Position numbers and translations under genes: made by a program. Source: Oscillatoriales cyanobacterium (lineage in GTDB: Bacteria; Cyanobacteriota; Cyanobacteriia; Cyanobacteriales; Laspinemataceae). Taken from it: a DNA stretch of 64,000 nt. This document shows, in pieces, positions 54,369 to 64,000 of the stretch (its first letter is position 1; every line of letters begins with the position of its first letter). The stretch lies in the NCBI GenBank assembly GCA_011390955.1, contig JAABRM010000003.1, forward strand, positions 152,278 to 216,277, read 5' to 3'. The notes below the pieces were generated by a model that worked only from the letters and a program-made list of their open reading frames with translations, was not told the origin of the DNA and searched no databases.

Positions 54369-56165
54369 TTACTGTAACTTTTCCAGTTGCGCCTTGGGAT
54401 CGATGTCACATTCAACGGTGGGCAATTCGCAGAGTTCAGCCGCTTTCTGAAAATCACTCTCGGCGTTTTGCCGGTGATTTAATTCCAGCCGGACAAGACC
54501 TCGATAATAATAAGCCTCTGCCAAATTAGGATTGTGTGTAATCGCACGGCTATAATCAGCGATCGCATGATTTCGTTCTCCCAACTTTTGATAAATTAAA
54601 CCTCGGCCATAATAGGCATCATATTGAGTCGAATTCAAAGCGATCGCCTGATTACAGTCGGCTAAAGCCGCCGGTAGAGATTTTTTATCACCAATAGCAA
54701 TCAATGCTAGACAGCGGTTTGCTAAGGCATCGGCATAATTGGGATTAAGTTTAATAGAATAGGAACAGTCGGCGATCGCGGCGGAAAAATCAGACAACTT
54801 TCGATAAGCTACACAGCGGTTAGCTAATGCCCCAGCATCTTGGGGATTCAATTTAATCGTCTGACTATAGTCGGCGATCGACCCTGAATAATCTCCTAGT
54901 TGAAACCGAATTCTGCCGCGACTATAATAAGCCGATCCATAGTTCGGTGACAGCTTAATTGCTTGATTTAAATATGCGATCGCTGCTTCATTTTGGCCAT
55001 TTATTGCTTTTTCCACCGCTTTATTATACAACTTTCTAGCCTGAAAGTTAATCAGATTTTTCCAGAAAAATAATAAAGCAATTATCATTGAAATAGCGAG
55101 CAATGTTAAAATTAAATGCCTATAAATTAACCGGCTATTTTGTAAATAAAATTTTATTTTTTTTGGAGATATATTGCCAATATTTTTTTTATTTTTAATC
55201 CAATCGAAAAATTTACTAACAATACCTATTTTATCAGCGGCGATCGACTGGGCAGTTTCCTGTAGGGTGGAATCATCTATATTATCACCTCTATCATCTA
55301 TAAATTTAATCCGCAACCGATCGGGTGACAGCCGAGGATTAATTTTTTGCAAATCCGCCAAAACTTCTTTAGCCGATTGGTAGCGCAAGTGATAATCGTC
55401 TAAAATCATTTTATCAATAATCTTAGTAAAATTTTGGCTGATTTTTGCTAATTCTTTCCAATGAAAACGATCGCTATTAATATCATCTATATTTTTAATC
55501 ATCGGCAGTTCTCTGGGGTGAACTCCAGTTAATGCTTGAATCGCAATCATCCCTACGGCATAAATATCGCTGTTTAGTTTGGGATTTCCTTGAAATTGCT
55601 CAAGGGGCATATAAGCAGGAGTTCCCGTCGCCATAGTTCGAGTTTCAGCGGTCAGATCGCCTTCATTGATTTCTTTAACGGTGCCGAAATCGATTAAAAA
55701 TAACTGACCATCTGATTGTCGTCGAATAATATTCGAGGGTTTAATATCTCGATGAATCACCCCATTACTGTGGATAAATGATACAATTTCTAATATTTCT
55801 TGAATTAAATTAATCGTGGCTATCTCACTTAATTGCCATCCCAAAGTTAACTCACTACTGAGAGGATAACCAGGGATATACTCTTCAACTAAATAAAATT
55901 GTTGATTTTCCTCAAAATATGCAAAAAGTTGGGGAATATGAGGGTGTTTTCCGAGTTTTTCTAAAATTTTAGCTTCTCGGCTAAATCGACGCTGGGCAGT
56001 TTTCAAACTTTTCCCCATTTTTGGAGTTGGCAAAAGTTGTTTAACCACACAGGTCGGGTTCCCCGGTCGGCGGGTATCCACCGCCAAATAAGTGGTGCCA
56101 AAAGCACCAGATCCGATAAATTCAATAATTCGATAGCGTTTCCCTAAAAATTGGCCGGAGGTCAC
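54369..56165 (-). CDS. Serine/threonine kinase with TPR domain, active
   Basis: Eukaryotic-type kinase followed by TPRs, 598 residues. Kinase domain 1-275: Gly-rich GSGAFGTTY (18-26), ATP Lys K42 (CVVKQL), catalytic HRDIKPSN (138-145) and DFG (159-161), so activity is expected. One membrane segment lies at about 345-368, and about six TPRs fill residues 385-585. The topology implies a cytoplasmic kinase with outward-facing TPRs or, if the segment is reversed, a sensor. Cyanobacterial kinase-TPR proteins are common. The adjacent upstream gene is a homologue that has lost its catalytic residues. No substrate can be read. Confidence 0.92.
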   Translation of the reverse strand: MTSGQFLGKRYRIIEFIGSGAFGTTYLAVDTRRPGNPTCVVKQLLPTPKMGKSLKTAQRRFSREAKILEKLGKHPHIPQLFAYFEENQQFYLVEEYIPGYPLSSELTLGWQLSEIATINLIQEILEIVSFIHSNGVIHRDIKPSNIIRRQSDGQLFLIDFGTVKEINEGDLTAETRTMATGTPAYMPLEQFQGNPKLNSDIYAVGMIAIQALTGVHPRELPMIKNIDDINSDRFHWKELAKISQNFTKIIDKMILDDYHLRYQSAKEVLADLQKINPRLSPDRLRIKFIDDRGDNIDDSTLQETAQSIAADKIGIVSKFFDWIKNKKNIGNISPKKIKFYLQNSRLIYRHLILTLLAISMIIALLFFWKNLINFQARKLYNKAVEKAINGQNEAAIAYLNQAIKLSPNYGSAYYSRGRIRFQLGDYSGSIADYSQTIKLNPQDAGALANRCVAYRKLSDFSAAIADCSYSIKLNPNYADALANRCLALIAIGDKKSLPAALADCNQAIALNSTQYDAYYGRGLIYQKLGERNHAIADYSRAITHNPNLAEAYYYRGLVRLELNHRQNAESDFQKAAELCELPTVECDIDPKAQLEKLQ

Positions 56166-56221
56166 TGGATTATATTAATTATAATAACTGAATAAGTTAA
56201 CGGTGATGCTGTTTTGAATCT

Positions 56222-58492
56222 TTATGGCTTATTTTGCTGCAATAAATTGATTTGATACTGAGCATCATGGTAGCAGCCTGTTCTGCCTCGATCGAGACAA
56301 AGTTTGCCTGCGGTTTGAAAATCGGCGATCGCTCCTTTGATATCTTTAAGTTGTACCCGAACCAGACCCCGGTTATAGTAAGCAAGATCGTAGTCTTCTT
56401 TAAATCTAATTGCTTGGGTATAGTCTAAAAGAGCTTCGGGATATTGGTTTAAATCGTAATAAACCGTCCCCCGATTACTATAAGCTACCGCATCATTCGG
56501 GACTAATCTAATTGCTTCAGTGTAATCATCAATCGCTCCTTGAAAATCATTCGCGGCTGCACGAGCCATGCCTCGGTTACTATAAGCTTTCGCCCCATTG
56601 GGTTCTAGGGCGATCGCCTGGGTACAATCCGCGATCGCCAAAGCATATTGTTGTAAATTCGTATAAGCCAGACAACGATTACTATAAGCCTCTTGGTATT
56701 TGGCATTTAAAGAAATCGCCTGACTACAATCCGCGATCGCCAAATCGTACTGAGCCAGATTTAAATAGGCGCCACAACGATTCACATAGATATCTGCATC
56801 ATCTGGACTAATCCGTAATGCTTCCGTATAATCCTCCATTGCTCCCGAATAATCTGCCAAAAAAAACCTCGCCCTACCACGACTATAATAGGCTGAAGCA
56901 TCATTGGGATTTAATCTAATCGCCTGAGTAAAATCAGCGATCGCGCTTTGTTTGTCATCAGCGGCAGAGGACGATAAACCCCGATTAATAAATGCCGTAG
57001 CATCTTCGGGATTTAGCCGAATTACCTGAGTATAATCAGCGATCGCTGCTGGGTAATTGTTCAGGCGATGATAAGCCAAACCTCTCTGATAATAAGCATC
57101 TGCATCCTGAGCATTTTTCTCGATCATTTTAGTATAGTCATCAACCGCTGCCTGGAATTGATTTAATTTTAAATAAGCCAACCCCCGATTAAAATAAGCC
57201 GCTACATAATTAGGATCTTTTGCCAAAGCCGCCGTGTAATCTTCCACCGCTGCTTGATAATTGCCTAGATCCAATTGAGCATTAGCTCGCTGATAGTAAG
57301 ATTCTGCCGTTGGTTTAAGGGCGATCGCTTGCGTAAATTGTTGAATTGCCGCCTGTCCATCACCACTTGCGGCTCGTTCTTGAGCAATACTTTTGAACTC
57401 GGCAATCCGCTGATTCAGATAATTTTGCTTATAGAACCACCAAGCAGATCCGCTGAGAGCGATCGATAGTCCTACGGCGATCGTCATTTTCAGGCTTTTC
57501 ACCTTTGACCTAGGTATTGACCCAGGCATCTTTGGTGAGCTTGCCAATTTATCTGGTTTAGGTAAATTAACCCGGTGGGGAGCCGTGAGTGCGGGTTTGA
57601 TTGGTGGCGGTGGTGGGATGGGTATTGAACCTGGGTGAGCGCCGGATGGTCGTGATTTTAACTTTTTCAAAGCCGCCAAAACTTCCGGCACCGACTGATA
57701 TCTTTCGCTGGGAATCTGGTGTACCATTTTATCCAGCATACTAACTAGCTGGGGTCTGACTTTGACCTGATCGTGCCATACCAATGTCGGATGTTGGGGA
57801 TTCTGATCGTCCGATATCTGCATGAGGTCTTTCCCCGGCAAACCAGTGAGGGCTTCAATGGCGATTAAACCCACTCCGTAAATATCAATGTTGTATGTCT
57901 GACTTTGGTTAAGTTCTAAGACCAGTTGACTGTCGATGTTCTCCGAGCTATTGTCTGGAGAGTGGCTTTGGGTTTTTAGTAGTTGACTGTTGATTTCTTG
58001 ATTTTTAATCAGGGCAAAGTTGATTAATACCAGTTTGCCATCTGATTCCCGGCGAATTAAGTTTTCCGCTTTCACCTGGCGGTGTACGATCCCATGTCCG
58101 TGGACAAAGATTAGTATTGTCAGAATTTCGTGTAGCAGTTTGTAGAGTTGGTCTTCGGGCATGGGGATTCCGTGGCCAATTTCATCGGAGAGGGGATGGC
58201 CTAGGATAAATTCTTCTACGATATAGAAGTCTTTATTCTCTTGGAATAATGCTAATAATTGGGGAATTTGGTCGTGCTTGCCAATTTTTTCTAAAAATTC
58301 TACTTTTTTCTTAAAAATCAGTTCAATAATTTCCAGTGATTTACCCTGATTTCTGGGCAGACGCAATTGTTTGACCACGCATTTTGGTTCCCCAGGACGA
58401 TGAGTATCCACAGCCAAATAGGTCTGTCCAAACCCATTGGCTCCCAAGATTTTTTCAATTCGATATCTTCTGTCTAATAGTTGGCCAATCAT
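56222..58492 (-). CDS. Pseudokinase with TPR domain
   Basis: A 756-residue homologue of the neighbouring kinase. The fold is kept (GANGFGQTY; K41 in CVVKQL) but the catalytic Asp of HRD is Gln (HRQVKAEN, 137-144) and DFG is NFA (158-160), so phosphotransfer is very unlikely. An acidic, Ser-rich loop replaces the activation segment. A Pro-rich linker (about 285-340) and one membrane segment (about 345-365) lead to about 11 TPRs. ATG 58492 is preferred for its nearby AGGG; an in-frame ATG lies at 58510. Only 56 bases separate it from the active kinase, so both are probably one operon. Confidence 0.9.
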   Translation of the reverse strand: MIGQLLDRRYRIEKILGANGFGQTYLAVDTHRPGEPKCVVKQLRLPRNQGKSLEIIELIFKKKVEFLEKIGKHDQIPQLLALFQENKDFYIVEEFILGHPLSDEIGHGIPMPEDQLYKLLHEILTILIFVHGHGIVHRQVKAENLIRRESDGKLVLINFALIKNQEINSQLLKTQSHSPDNSSENIDSQLVLELNQSQTYNIDIYGVGLIAIEALTGLPGKDLMQISDDQNPQHPTLVWHDQVKVRPQLVSMLDKMVHQIPSERYQSVPEVLAALKKLKSRPSGAHPGSIPIPPPPPIKPALTAPHRVNLPKPDKLASSPKMPGSIPRSKVKSLKMTIAVGLSIALSGSAWWFYKQNYLNQRIAEFKSIAQERAASGDGQAAIQQFTQAIALKPTAESYYQRANAQLDLGNYQAAVEDYTAALAKDPNYVAAYFNRGLAYLKLNQFQAAVDDYTKMIEKNAQDADAYYQRGLAYHRLNNYPAAIADYTQVIRLNPEDATAFINRGLSSSAADDKQSAIADFTQAIRLNPNDASAYYSRGRARFFLADYSGAMEDYTEALRISPDDADIYVNRCGAYLNLAQYDLAIADCSQAISLNAKYQEAYSNRCLAYTNLQQYALAIADCTQAIALEPNGAKAYSNRGMARAAANDFQGAIDDYTEAIRLVPNDAVAYSNRGTVYYDLNQYPEALLDYTQAIRFKEDYDLAYYNRGLVRVQLKDIKGAIADFQTAGKLCLDRGRTGCYHDAQYQINLLQQNKP

Positions 58493-58612
58493 TGCGGCAC
58501 CCTGCGCCATGTTTGGTGGTGATGTTTATATTGTATTAAATCAGAGAATTTTATGCCTACCAGGGCTGACGGATTTACCATTAAATTTGACTATCGGGTA
58601 AGAGGGAAAAAT

Positions 58613-60025
58613 ATGTCAGGAGATTTCAGACAAGGAGATACGATCGCCGCGATCGCCACAGCAATTGTGCCACAACAAGGGAGCATTGGCATAGTCCGAT
58701 TATCTGGAACCGATGCCGAAGCTATCGCCCGCACTTTATTTCATCCTTCCGGATCTCAACCCTGGGAAAGTCACCGCATCTTATACGGCTATATTCGGCA
58801 TCCTCAGACGCAACAAGCCGTAGACGAAGCTCTACTGCTGATGATGAAAGCACCCCGATCTTATACAAGGGAAGATGTCGTTGAATTTCACTGTCACGGC
58901 GGGATTATTCCCGTGCAACAAGTTTTGCAGCTTTGTATCGCCCAAGGAGCTAGACTGGCTAATCCCGGAGAGTTTAGTCTCCGAGCTTTTTTGAATGGAC
59001 GCATTGACCTAACTCAAGCGGAAAGTATTGCTGATTTGGTTGGCGCTCGTTCTGCCACGGCTGCTCAAACTGCACTGGCTGGTTTACAAGGTAAGTTAAC
59101 CCAACCGATCGGCCAACTTCGGGCTAATTGTTTAGATATACTGGCAGAAATTGAAGCCCGGATTGATTTTGAGGAAGACTTACCGCCGTTAAACGAGCCA
59201 GAAATTATCGCCAGAATAAACCACATTTTGGCAGAGATGTCAAGAATTTTGGCTACGGCGCATCAGGGAGAACTGTTGCGGTCTGGGTTAAAAGTCGCGA
59301 TTGTCGGGCGACCGAATGTGGGTAAGTCCAGTTTATTAAATGCTTGGAGTCGGAGCGATCGCGCCATTGTCACGGATCTTCCCGGCACCACCCGCGATGT
59401 CGTGGAATCTCAACTGGTGGTTAAAGGCATTCCCGTGCAAGTTTTGGACACTGCGGGTATTCGCGAAACCGACGACCAAGTAGAAAAAATTGGCGTTGAG
59501 CGATCGCGACGCGCTGCCCAAGCTGCGGATTTAGTGATTTTTACCATTGACGCCACCGCAGGTTGGACATCAGCCGATGCAGAAATTTATACCCAAGTTA
59601 AACACCGTCCTCTGATTATCGTCATCAATAAAATAGACTTAGTAGAAAAATTGCCCAGTTTGCCCAGCGATATTATTGATGCTAAGAGTTCGGTAGAGGC
59701 GATCGGCACCTCCGCTACCCGGTTCGATCTTTTTTATGGGCAAGGTATCGAAGACTTAGAAAATGCCATATTAAAAGCGGTTAATCTGGGTGACATACAA
59801 GCCGCCAACTTAGAATTAACTATTAACCAACGTCAATCCGCCGCCCTAACTCGCGCTTATACCGCTCTCCAACAAGTCCAATCAACCATTGCCGATACTT
59901 TGCCCCTCGACTTTTGGACTATTGACCTACGCGGCGCCATTCAAGCATTAGGAGAAATTACTGGCGAAGAGGTTACCGAATCCGTGCTCGATCGAATATT
60001 TAGCCGCTTCTGTATTGGCAAATAA
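58613..60025 (+). CDS. mnmE: tRNA modification GTPase MnmE
   Basis: With MnmG it makes the 5-carboxymethylaminomethyl modification of wobble uridine. From the ATG at 58613 (GAGGG six bases upstream) the protein is 470 residues: N-terminal formyl-tetrahydrofolate domain ([20 protein letters not shown]), helical domain, G domain with P-loop [17 protein letters not shown] and NKID motifs, and the C-terminal catalytic CIGK. The frame is open 20 codons further upstream, a stretch unlike the family. It is divergent from the pseudokinase gene across a short spacer. Confidence 0.95.
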   Translation: MSGDFRQGDTIAAIATAIVPQQGSIGIVRLSGTDAEAIARTLFHPSGSQPWESHRILYGYIRHPQTQQAVDEALLLMMKAPRSYTREDVVEFHCHGGIIPVQQVLQLCIAQGARLANPGEFSLRAFLNGRIDLTQAESIADLVGARSATAAQTALAGLQGKLTQPIGQLRANCLDILAEIEARIDFEEDLPPLNEPEIIARINHILAEMSRILATAHQGELLRSGLKVAIVGRPNVGKSSLLNAWSRSDRAIVTDLPGTTRDVVESQLVVKGIPVQVLDTAGIRETDDQVEKIGVERSRRAAQAADLVIFTIDATAGWTSADAEIYTQVKHRPLIIVINKIDLVEKLPSLPSDIIDAKSSVEAIGTSATRFDLFYGQGIEDLENAILKAVNLGDIQAANLELTINQRQSAALTRAYTALQQVQSTIADTLPLDFWTIDLRGAIQALGEITGEEVTESVLDRIFSRFCIGK

Positions 60026-60543
60026 AAGTAACCGGGTTTCTGTCATTCCGTTGCTAAAGTTAATTCAGCCTAGAAGATAAACCCTGTTGCTATCCTGAAA
60101 AACACCGGCTTGGCGAACTCAGCAAATTCGTTTTTTTATTTTTTTTGATATTGAATTAAACGATCCGGTATTTTGCAAGAGGTCTAATCAACCGGATTTA
60201 TTCAAGCAACAAAGAAGCCCGATTTCTCCAGAATCTTGACTAAACAATCCAGTCGCATTACTAAGGAGATAAAAATTAATGAGTGGAAGATATTTGCCCA
60301 TCCTATTTTTGGCACTATAGCAATTGTCAGAGTTATGAAGTACAAAAAAACCTGTCCCGAACCGCGCCCGCTAGAATCCAGAAAAACTCTGTACTTCCCG
60401 AAGGACAATAACCGCTATATCAATTTTGTTCCAAGAGAAAATTGCGGCCTATAAAACAGGGAGTAAGCATCAACAGGCAACCGCGAACCATCAACAAGCA
60501 ACCGTAAACCATCAACCGGGAACAAGCCAGAACATTAAACCCA
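60026..60543. repeat. Spacer with CCGGG half-repeat and a copy of the TATAGCAATT element
   Basis: Starts with AACCGGGTTTCTG (60031-60043), a single core of the palindrome family. From 60316 TATAGCAATTGTCAGAGTTATGA matches the 25247 MITE-like element at its left end; the right end is degenerate. CATCAACAAGCAACC units (60469-60525) follow. No gene is seen. Confidence 0.65.
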
Positions 60544-61872
60544 TTAAAATTCGTACTGAATTCCCGTGTCTACATTCACCCGAAAATTCGTGGTATCTCC
60601 GGCGGGTTCAGATTCATAAATCATGTACGCGCCATTATTAAACGACCACCGATCGTTTAGGGGAACGGAAATGATTGTCGCTGCTTCGGCGATGTAATCA
60701 TCGGTATTGTCCAAGCTCAATTGAAATGATAATGCCTGGTTAAAGGTCAAATTGGCAAAGAAAATATCTTTGTAACTCAGCTTATATTCCGCCACGGGAA
60801 AGTCTACTTCCGAATCTTGCTCCACGGCATCATCATAACGAACCCCTAAACCAAGCTGCATATCTAAGGTTTGATTGGGTTCTTCTCCTCGCCATAAGTT
60901 AATCCCGGAACCTAAATATGTATCTGCCCGGAAATTGATGTCCGATAGTTCATCTTTTAGCAGCCCGGAACTGATGACATAGTATTGGCGATCGGACGAA
61001 TGATAGCGATATTCGGAGTTAAATTCACCGCGAATTTGATTCTCATCTTCCGGGGCAACCCGGCTGTTATCAAAACTATTCAGAAAAATCAACCCAAAGT
61101 TTAATTCGTCCCGCGACCATTGTCGCCCTAATTGAGATCCGACAATCAGAGTATTAATGGTTTTGTTTCCCGAAAACAGTTGGCTGCTGACAAACAGACC
61201 GCCCTGCCAGGGGGTAGGCTCCAAGGGAGTGTCTAGGGGGACTGGAGTCAAACCGGGCAGGAAGGATACCAGTTCTCTGGAGATATCCGGCTGCCCAAGA
61301 TCGGCATATGCTAGAGCAATTTCGGTGAATAAACTGCCCTGGACTTCCCCATCTTCGATCGTGTTGGCAATTTCTAATGCTTGGGACAAGAGATCGTTTG
61401 CCCTGACCGTTTGTCCCATCTCAGCAGTATTGAGAGCGATCGCTGTCAATACGCTGGCCTTTTCCGCATCGTCTTCGATCGCCTCTACGGCTTCTAGGGC
61501 TTGGGACAATATGGAATTGGCTTGAAAGTCTTCTCCCAGGTTGACATATCGAAGGGCAATTTCACTGAGGACTGTAGCCTTTTTTGCCGGATTGGTTATA
61601 GCTTGGGCAAACTCTAAAGCTTGAAATAAAATTGCGCTGGTTTGCTCTACTTGGTCGAGTTCCTGAGTTAAGTTCAAACATTCAGGCGATCGCGCCTCCA
61701 TTCCCAGGGAATTTGCCTCTAGTTCCACGGGAATAACCGCTCCAGTAACATCACATTCGCTATTGACTGCGGGGGTTAATAAAGAATTACCCTGTGGATT
61801 TTCTGCCCAAACAGGTTCGACTAATAAAAATGGAGTCAACAACACCCCAACTACAATTTGTTTAATCTTCAA
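60544..61872 (-). CDS. Exported TPR-like protein with C-terminal outer-membrane barrel
   Basis: A 442-residue protein with a signal peptide (MKIKQIVVGVLLTPFLLVEPVWAE). Residues 65-205 are three TPR-like helical repeats (SQALEAVEAIEDDAEKASVL and similar). Residues 215-442 look like an eight-stranded or larger beta-barrel: alternating aromatic strands, DUF481-like, ending in FRVNVDTGIQYEF with a terminal Phe, the BAM recognition signal of outer-membrane proteins. It is likely inserted in the outer membrane; the helical part would lie in the periplasm. Function unknown. The gene is monocistronic. Confidence 0.8.
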   Translation of the reverse strand: MKIKQIVVGVLLTPFLLVEPVWAENPQGNSLLTPAVNSECDVTGAVIPVELEANSLGMEARSPECLNLTQELDQVEQTSAILFQALEFAQAITNPAKKATVLSEIALRYVNLGEDFQANSILSQALEAVEAIEDDAEKASVLTAIALNTAEMGQTVRANDLLSQALEIANTIEDGEVQGSLFTEIALAYADLGQPDISRELVSFLPGLTPVPLDTPLEPTPWQGGLFVSSQLFSGNKTINTLIVGSQLGRQWSRDELNFGLIFLNSFDNSRVAPEDENQIRGEFNSEYRYHSSDRQYYVISSGLLKDELSDINFRADTYLGSGINLWRGEEPNQTLDMQLGLGVRYDDAVEQDSEVDFPVAEYKLSYKDIFFANLTFNQALSFQLSLDNTDDYIAEAATIISVPLNDRWSFNNGAYMIYESEPAGDTTNFRVNVDTGIQYEF

Positions 61873-62347
61873 CGGTAGGTGCCTCTGAGCTAATAATCAC
61901 CAGTAAACATCTTATCCCAAAATTTGACAAGGAGATGACTATTTCTGACTGACTGAGTAATTTGAGGGAAATGCTAAATTTGGTATCTAAAATTACGGTT
62001 GATCCCCAACAAATTGCGAAATATTAACTTATGTTAAGTTTAATTAAAAAAATTTGGCTTGGTTGAATGTTTATGTTAATTTAAATTCAGGGCACAACCA
62101 AGTTAAATACCAATTAACCATCGTATTAGATCCGGTGTCCAACTGCTCTAATCCCAATTTCGCATTCCCTGTGATTGGCATCTATCCCCAAGAATAGTGA
62201 CCTGGAGCGACAGCTTGTCTGACCCAGCCAGCCAAAACTTTGAGTCCGGTACGGACTAGGGTAGTGCTAACAAAAAGTATCAGGCTTGTGACTTTTGTAA
62301 ACCTCAGTTTTGAACAGAAAAAAATCAATTATACTAATTAAATGGAA

Positions 62348-62389
62348 CATGAAAAAAGTCTAGTCGCCTTCGACTAGACTTTTTTCATG
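62348..62389. terminator. Terminator with 19-bp perfect stem
   Basis: ATGAAAAAAGTCTAGTCG and its complement face each other around CCTT, with A and T runs inside the stem that also serve as flanking tracts. It can act on both strands at the end of the dehydrogenase gene. Confidence 0.85.
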
Positions 62390-62394
62390 GTGAG

Positions 62395-62436
62395 GAGAAA
62401 CCGGGTTTCTCTTGCATTCAAGAAACCCGGTTTCTT
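62395..62436. repeat. CCGGG palindrome pair
   Basis: AGAAACCGGGTTTCT and AAGAAACCCGGTTTCTT in inverted order with a short CTTGCATTC spacer, one more unit of the palindrome family, here just downstream of the dehydrogenase gene. Confidence 0.8.
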
Positions 62437-62445
62437 GACCAAGAT

Positions 62446-63639
62446 TTAAACGGGATCCGTTACCAGTTGATCGGTCACGATTTGACTATTACTAGACCGT
62501 TCCACTGGTGAGGTGGTTGACACCATTGCCGCCAGGAGTTGATCGGGAACAACAGTAAAAGGCAATCGATGAATATCAGAATTCGGGCGACAAGAGATTT
62601 CTGCCGCCCGTTTCAAATCTTTGAGGGTAATATGTTCCAGCCCCAGAGCATCTAAAGTTGCTGGCAAACCAATTTCCCCATAAAATTTCAAAAGCTGCTG
62701 TCTGGCAGTGGCAGCTAGTTGGTTATTTTGCACCATTTCTTCCAGACGTAACTGCACTAAAATGCCGTAGGCTACTTTTTCTCCATGCAAAGTGTGATGT
62801 TCTGGATCCACATGAGTTAAACCATTGTGAACGGCATGGGCGCCGACGGTGCGGCATTGAGCGCCCCCTAGTCCCCCGATCGCACCTGCCAGTAAAACCG
62901 TGGCGTCTACTACTTCTCGCCAAACTTCGCTCCCCGGTTGTTCCAGGGCAGCGGCAGATTTTTGCAAGAGAATATCCCGAAGCACTCGCGCTTGTTGTAC
63001 GGCAGCTACTAATAAAGTTTGCTCAGAATGACCGCTACTTACTGAGGCTTCATACCATTTAGCGATCGCATCTCCAATTCCGGCAACTAAAGTCCGTTTC
63101 GGTGCTGTAGCAATTAACTCGTAATCCAAAATCAGCAAGTCAGGACAACCACCATCCAGAGGCACATCGTAAAGAAATGCTCCGCGATCGCTATATATAT
63201 TAGACAATGCCGTCCAAGCCGCACAGGTAGCCGCTGATGACGGAATAGTCACCACAGGCAAATTACAACGGTGGGCAACCAGTTTCGCCATATCTAGAGA
63301 TTTACCGCCCCCAGTGCCAATAATGAAATCGGCTTGATGCTTCTCCACCGCTGTCATCAGCCTAGCAAGGCTGGCTTCGCTACAATCCGGGCGATAAGAA
63401 CCTGGGTGAGTCGCTATCTGCTGTGCTGTTAAAGCAGGTTTTAATCGTGCAAGAGTCACCTCAAGAGAAGAATCACCCCCGATAATTAAAGAATTTCTGC
63501 CGAACGTAGCCAAGATGTCTCCTACCTGTGCCAGAATCCCAAAGCCCCGCATCACTCGCTTGGGGGCTACAGTCAAAGTGGGCAGCGAAGCGAACTCGGC
63601 TGTAGTCTTAGGAAAGTTTTCAGAAGTTTGTTCAGACAT
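62446..63639 (-). CDS. Iron-containing alcohol dehydrogenase family (glycerol dehydrogenase-like)
   Basis: A 397-residue member of the group III metal-dependent dehydrogenases. The NAD-binding GTGGGKSLDMAK is at about residues 107-118; metal ligands are Asp in GIGDAIAKW and His in GAHAVHNGLTH and LHGEKVAYG. It most resembles glycerol dehydrogenases or the related sn-glycerol-1-phosphate type; the exact alcohol cannot be settled by eye. N-terminal 25 residues are variable. It is monocistronic, ended by two hairpins, and is the last protein gene before the putative rRNA promoter. Confidence 0.85.
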   Translation of the reverse strand: MSEQTSENFPKTTAEFASLPTLTVAPKRVMRGFGILAQVGDILATFGRNSLIIGGDSSLEVTLARLKPALTAQQIATHPGSYRPDCSEASLARLMTAVEKHQADFIIGTGGGKSLDMAKLVAHRCNLPVVTIPSSAATCAAWTALSNIYSDRGAFLYDVPLDGGCPDLLILDYELIATAPKRTLVAGIGDAIAKWYEASVSSGHSEQTLLVAAVQQARVLRDILLQKSAAALEQPGSEVWREVVDATVLLAGAIGGLGGAQCRTVGAHAVHNGLTHVDPEHHTLHGEKVAYGILVQLRLEEMVQNNQLAATARQQLLKFYGEIGLPATLDALGLEHITLKDLKRAAEISCRPNSDIHRLPFTVVPDQLLAAMVSTTSPVERSSNSQIVTDQLVTDPV

Positions 63640-64000
63640 AATATTGGTTTTCCTGAATATCGTTCAATTGATTTGCTTGCTGGCTTTCGATGTGGGGGGA
63701 AGTCCACAATCACTCCCTTTGTACTTTAGATCCCATAAAAGCAGAAGCGAGCGATCGGCCTCAAAAAAATTTTTTCAGAAATCTAAAATGCCAAACCATT
63801 ACCAGACAAGGGTTTTCGGGGATAAAAAAATTTTTTTCAAAAAAGTTGGTTTTAGGGGTTGACAAACCAATTCAGGTTTGTTAGATTAGTAAAGTGCCTG
63901 AAGGACGAAACGCCCCACGGCACCCCGCACCTCGATAACTCAATAGTTTGAAAGCCTATCACATTTTGTTGGATCTCGTCAAGTTAATCCTTTTTTTCAC
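63640..64000. other. Upstream region and likely leader of an rRNA operon
   Basis: After the dehydrogenase promoter region the sequence contains a strong promoter (63859-63887, separate entry) followed by a leader with CTCGATAACTCAATAGTTTG (63932-63951), a sequence type common just upstream of 16S rRNA in cyanobacteria. No rRNA sequence itself is reached. Confidence 0.5.
63859..63887 (+). promoter_or_regulatory. Strong promoter, probably of an rRNA operon
   Basis: TTGACA at 63859-63864 and TAGATT at 63882-63887 are separated by 17 bases, a near-consensus sigma-70 promoter with no protein gene after it in the window. The following leader ends in a run typical of 16S rRNA upstream regions. Confidence 0.6.

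Larger units (their letters stand above)
61873..62445. other. Intergenic region with terminator hairpins
   Basis: AT-rich upstream part with no recognised gene. AGTCCGGTACGGACT at about 62242-62256 is a small hairpin. From 62348 two strong hairpins precede the dehydrogenase stop (separate entries). Confidence 0.5.

Overview
The window is a 64 kb piece of a cyanobacterial chromosome, most likely from a filamentous, repeat-rich (Oscillatoriales-like) species. Evidence: GCGATCGC (HIP1) octamers are frequent throughout; there are cyanobacterial or plastid family genes (ycf35/DUF1257, ycf46, Tab2, COP23 domain, DUF2949, DUF5340-like, an NblR-like regulator); and intergenic space is crowded with the short palindromes and CAACAAC/AATTATC-type tandem repeats seen in large filamentous cyanobacterial genomes. 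No rRNA or tRNA gene was found inside the window, but the last 150 bases look like the promoter and leader of an rRNA operon.

Layout. 0-4 kb: 3' part of a subtilisin-like protease, overlapped by a small membrane protein, then an LCP (LytR-CpsA-Psr) wall protein. 4-13 kb: COP23 protein, M28 peptidase, GAF-PAS adenylate cyclase, pentapeptide-repeat protein, thioredoxin-like protein and a peptide-binding lipoprotein. 13.5-19.8 kb is an accessory stretch: two VapBC-like toxin-antitoxin modules with truncated, fused and duplicated pieces, blocks of nested palindromes, two small unknown genes, a formyltransferase-like gene, and a STAND (HTH plus NB-ARC) gene broken by a 25-nt insertion. 20-28 kb: alaS, a Schlafen/AlbA_2-type ATP-binding protein, then lspA, bioY and bioB read leftward. 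28-32 kb: pstC-pstA-pstB behind a four-repeat Pho box. 32-42 kb: housekeeping genes (sirohydrochlorin chelatase, NblR-like regulator, class V aminotransferase, trpC, lpdA, PmbA/TldE-type protein, Tab2). 42-45 kb: ycf35, ycf46 and a ribbon-helix-helix/zinc-motif protein. 45-51 kb: a large unknown membrane-anchored protein, two glycosyltransferases and a winged-helix-like protein. 51-58.5 kb: a DUF1156 DNA methylase and two adjacent kinase-TPR proteins, one of which has lost its catalytic residues. 58.6-64 kb: mnmE, an outer-membrane-barrel-like protein, an iron-containing alcohol dehydrogenase family gene, and the putative rRNA promoter.

Functional links: pstCAB (phosphate uptake) is controlled from the Pho box; bioB and bioY make and import biotin; ycf35 and ycf46 sit together with a possible regulator; the active kinase and the pseudokinase probably form a signalling pair. 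The strongest candidates for something little described are that kinase-pseudokinase pair, the nested-palindrome and composite repeat families (several copies have entered coding sequence in frame or set a stop codon), and the mosaic toxin-antitoxin locus. All functional calls rest on motif recognition by eye; no database search was run.
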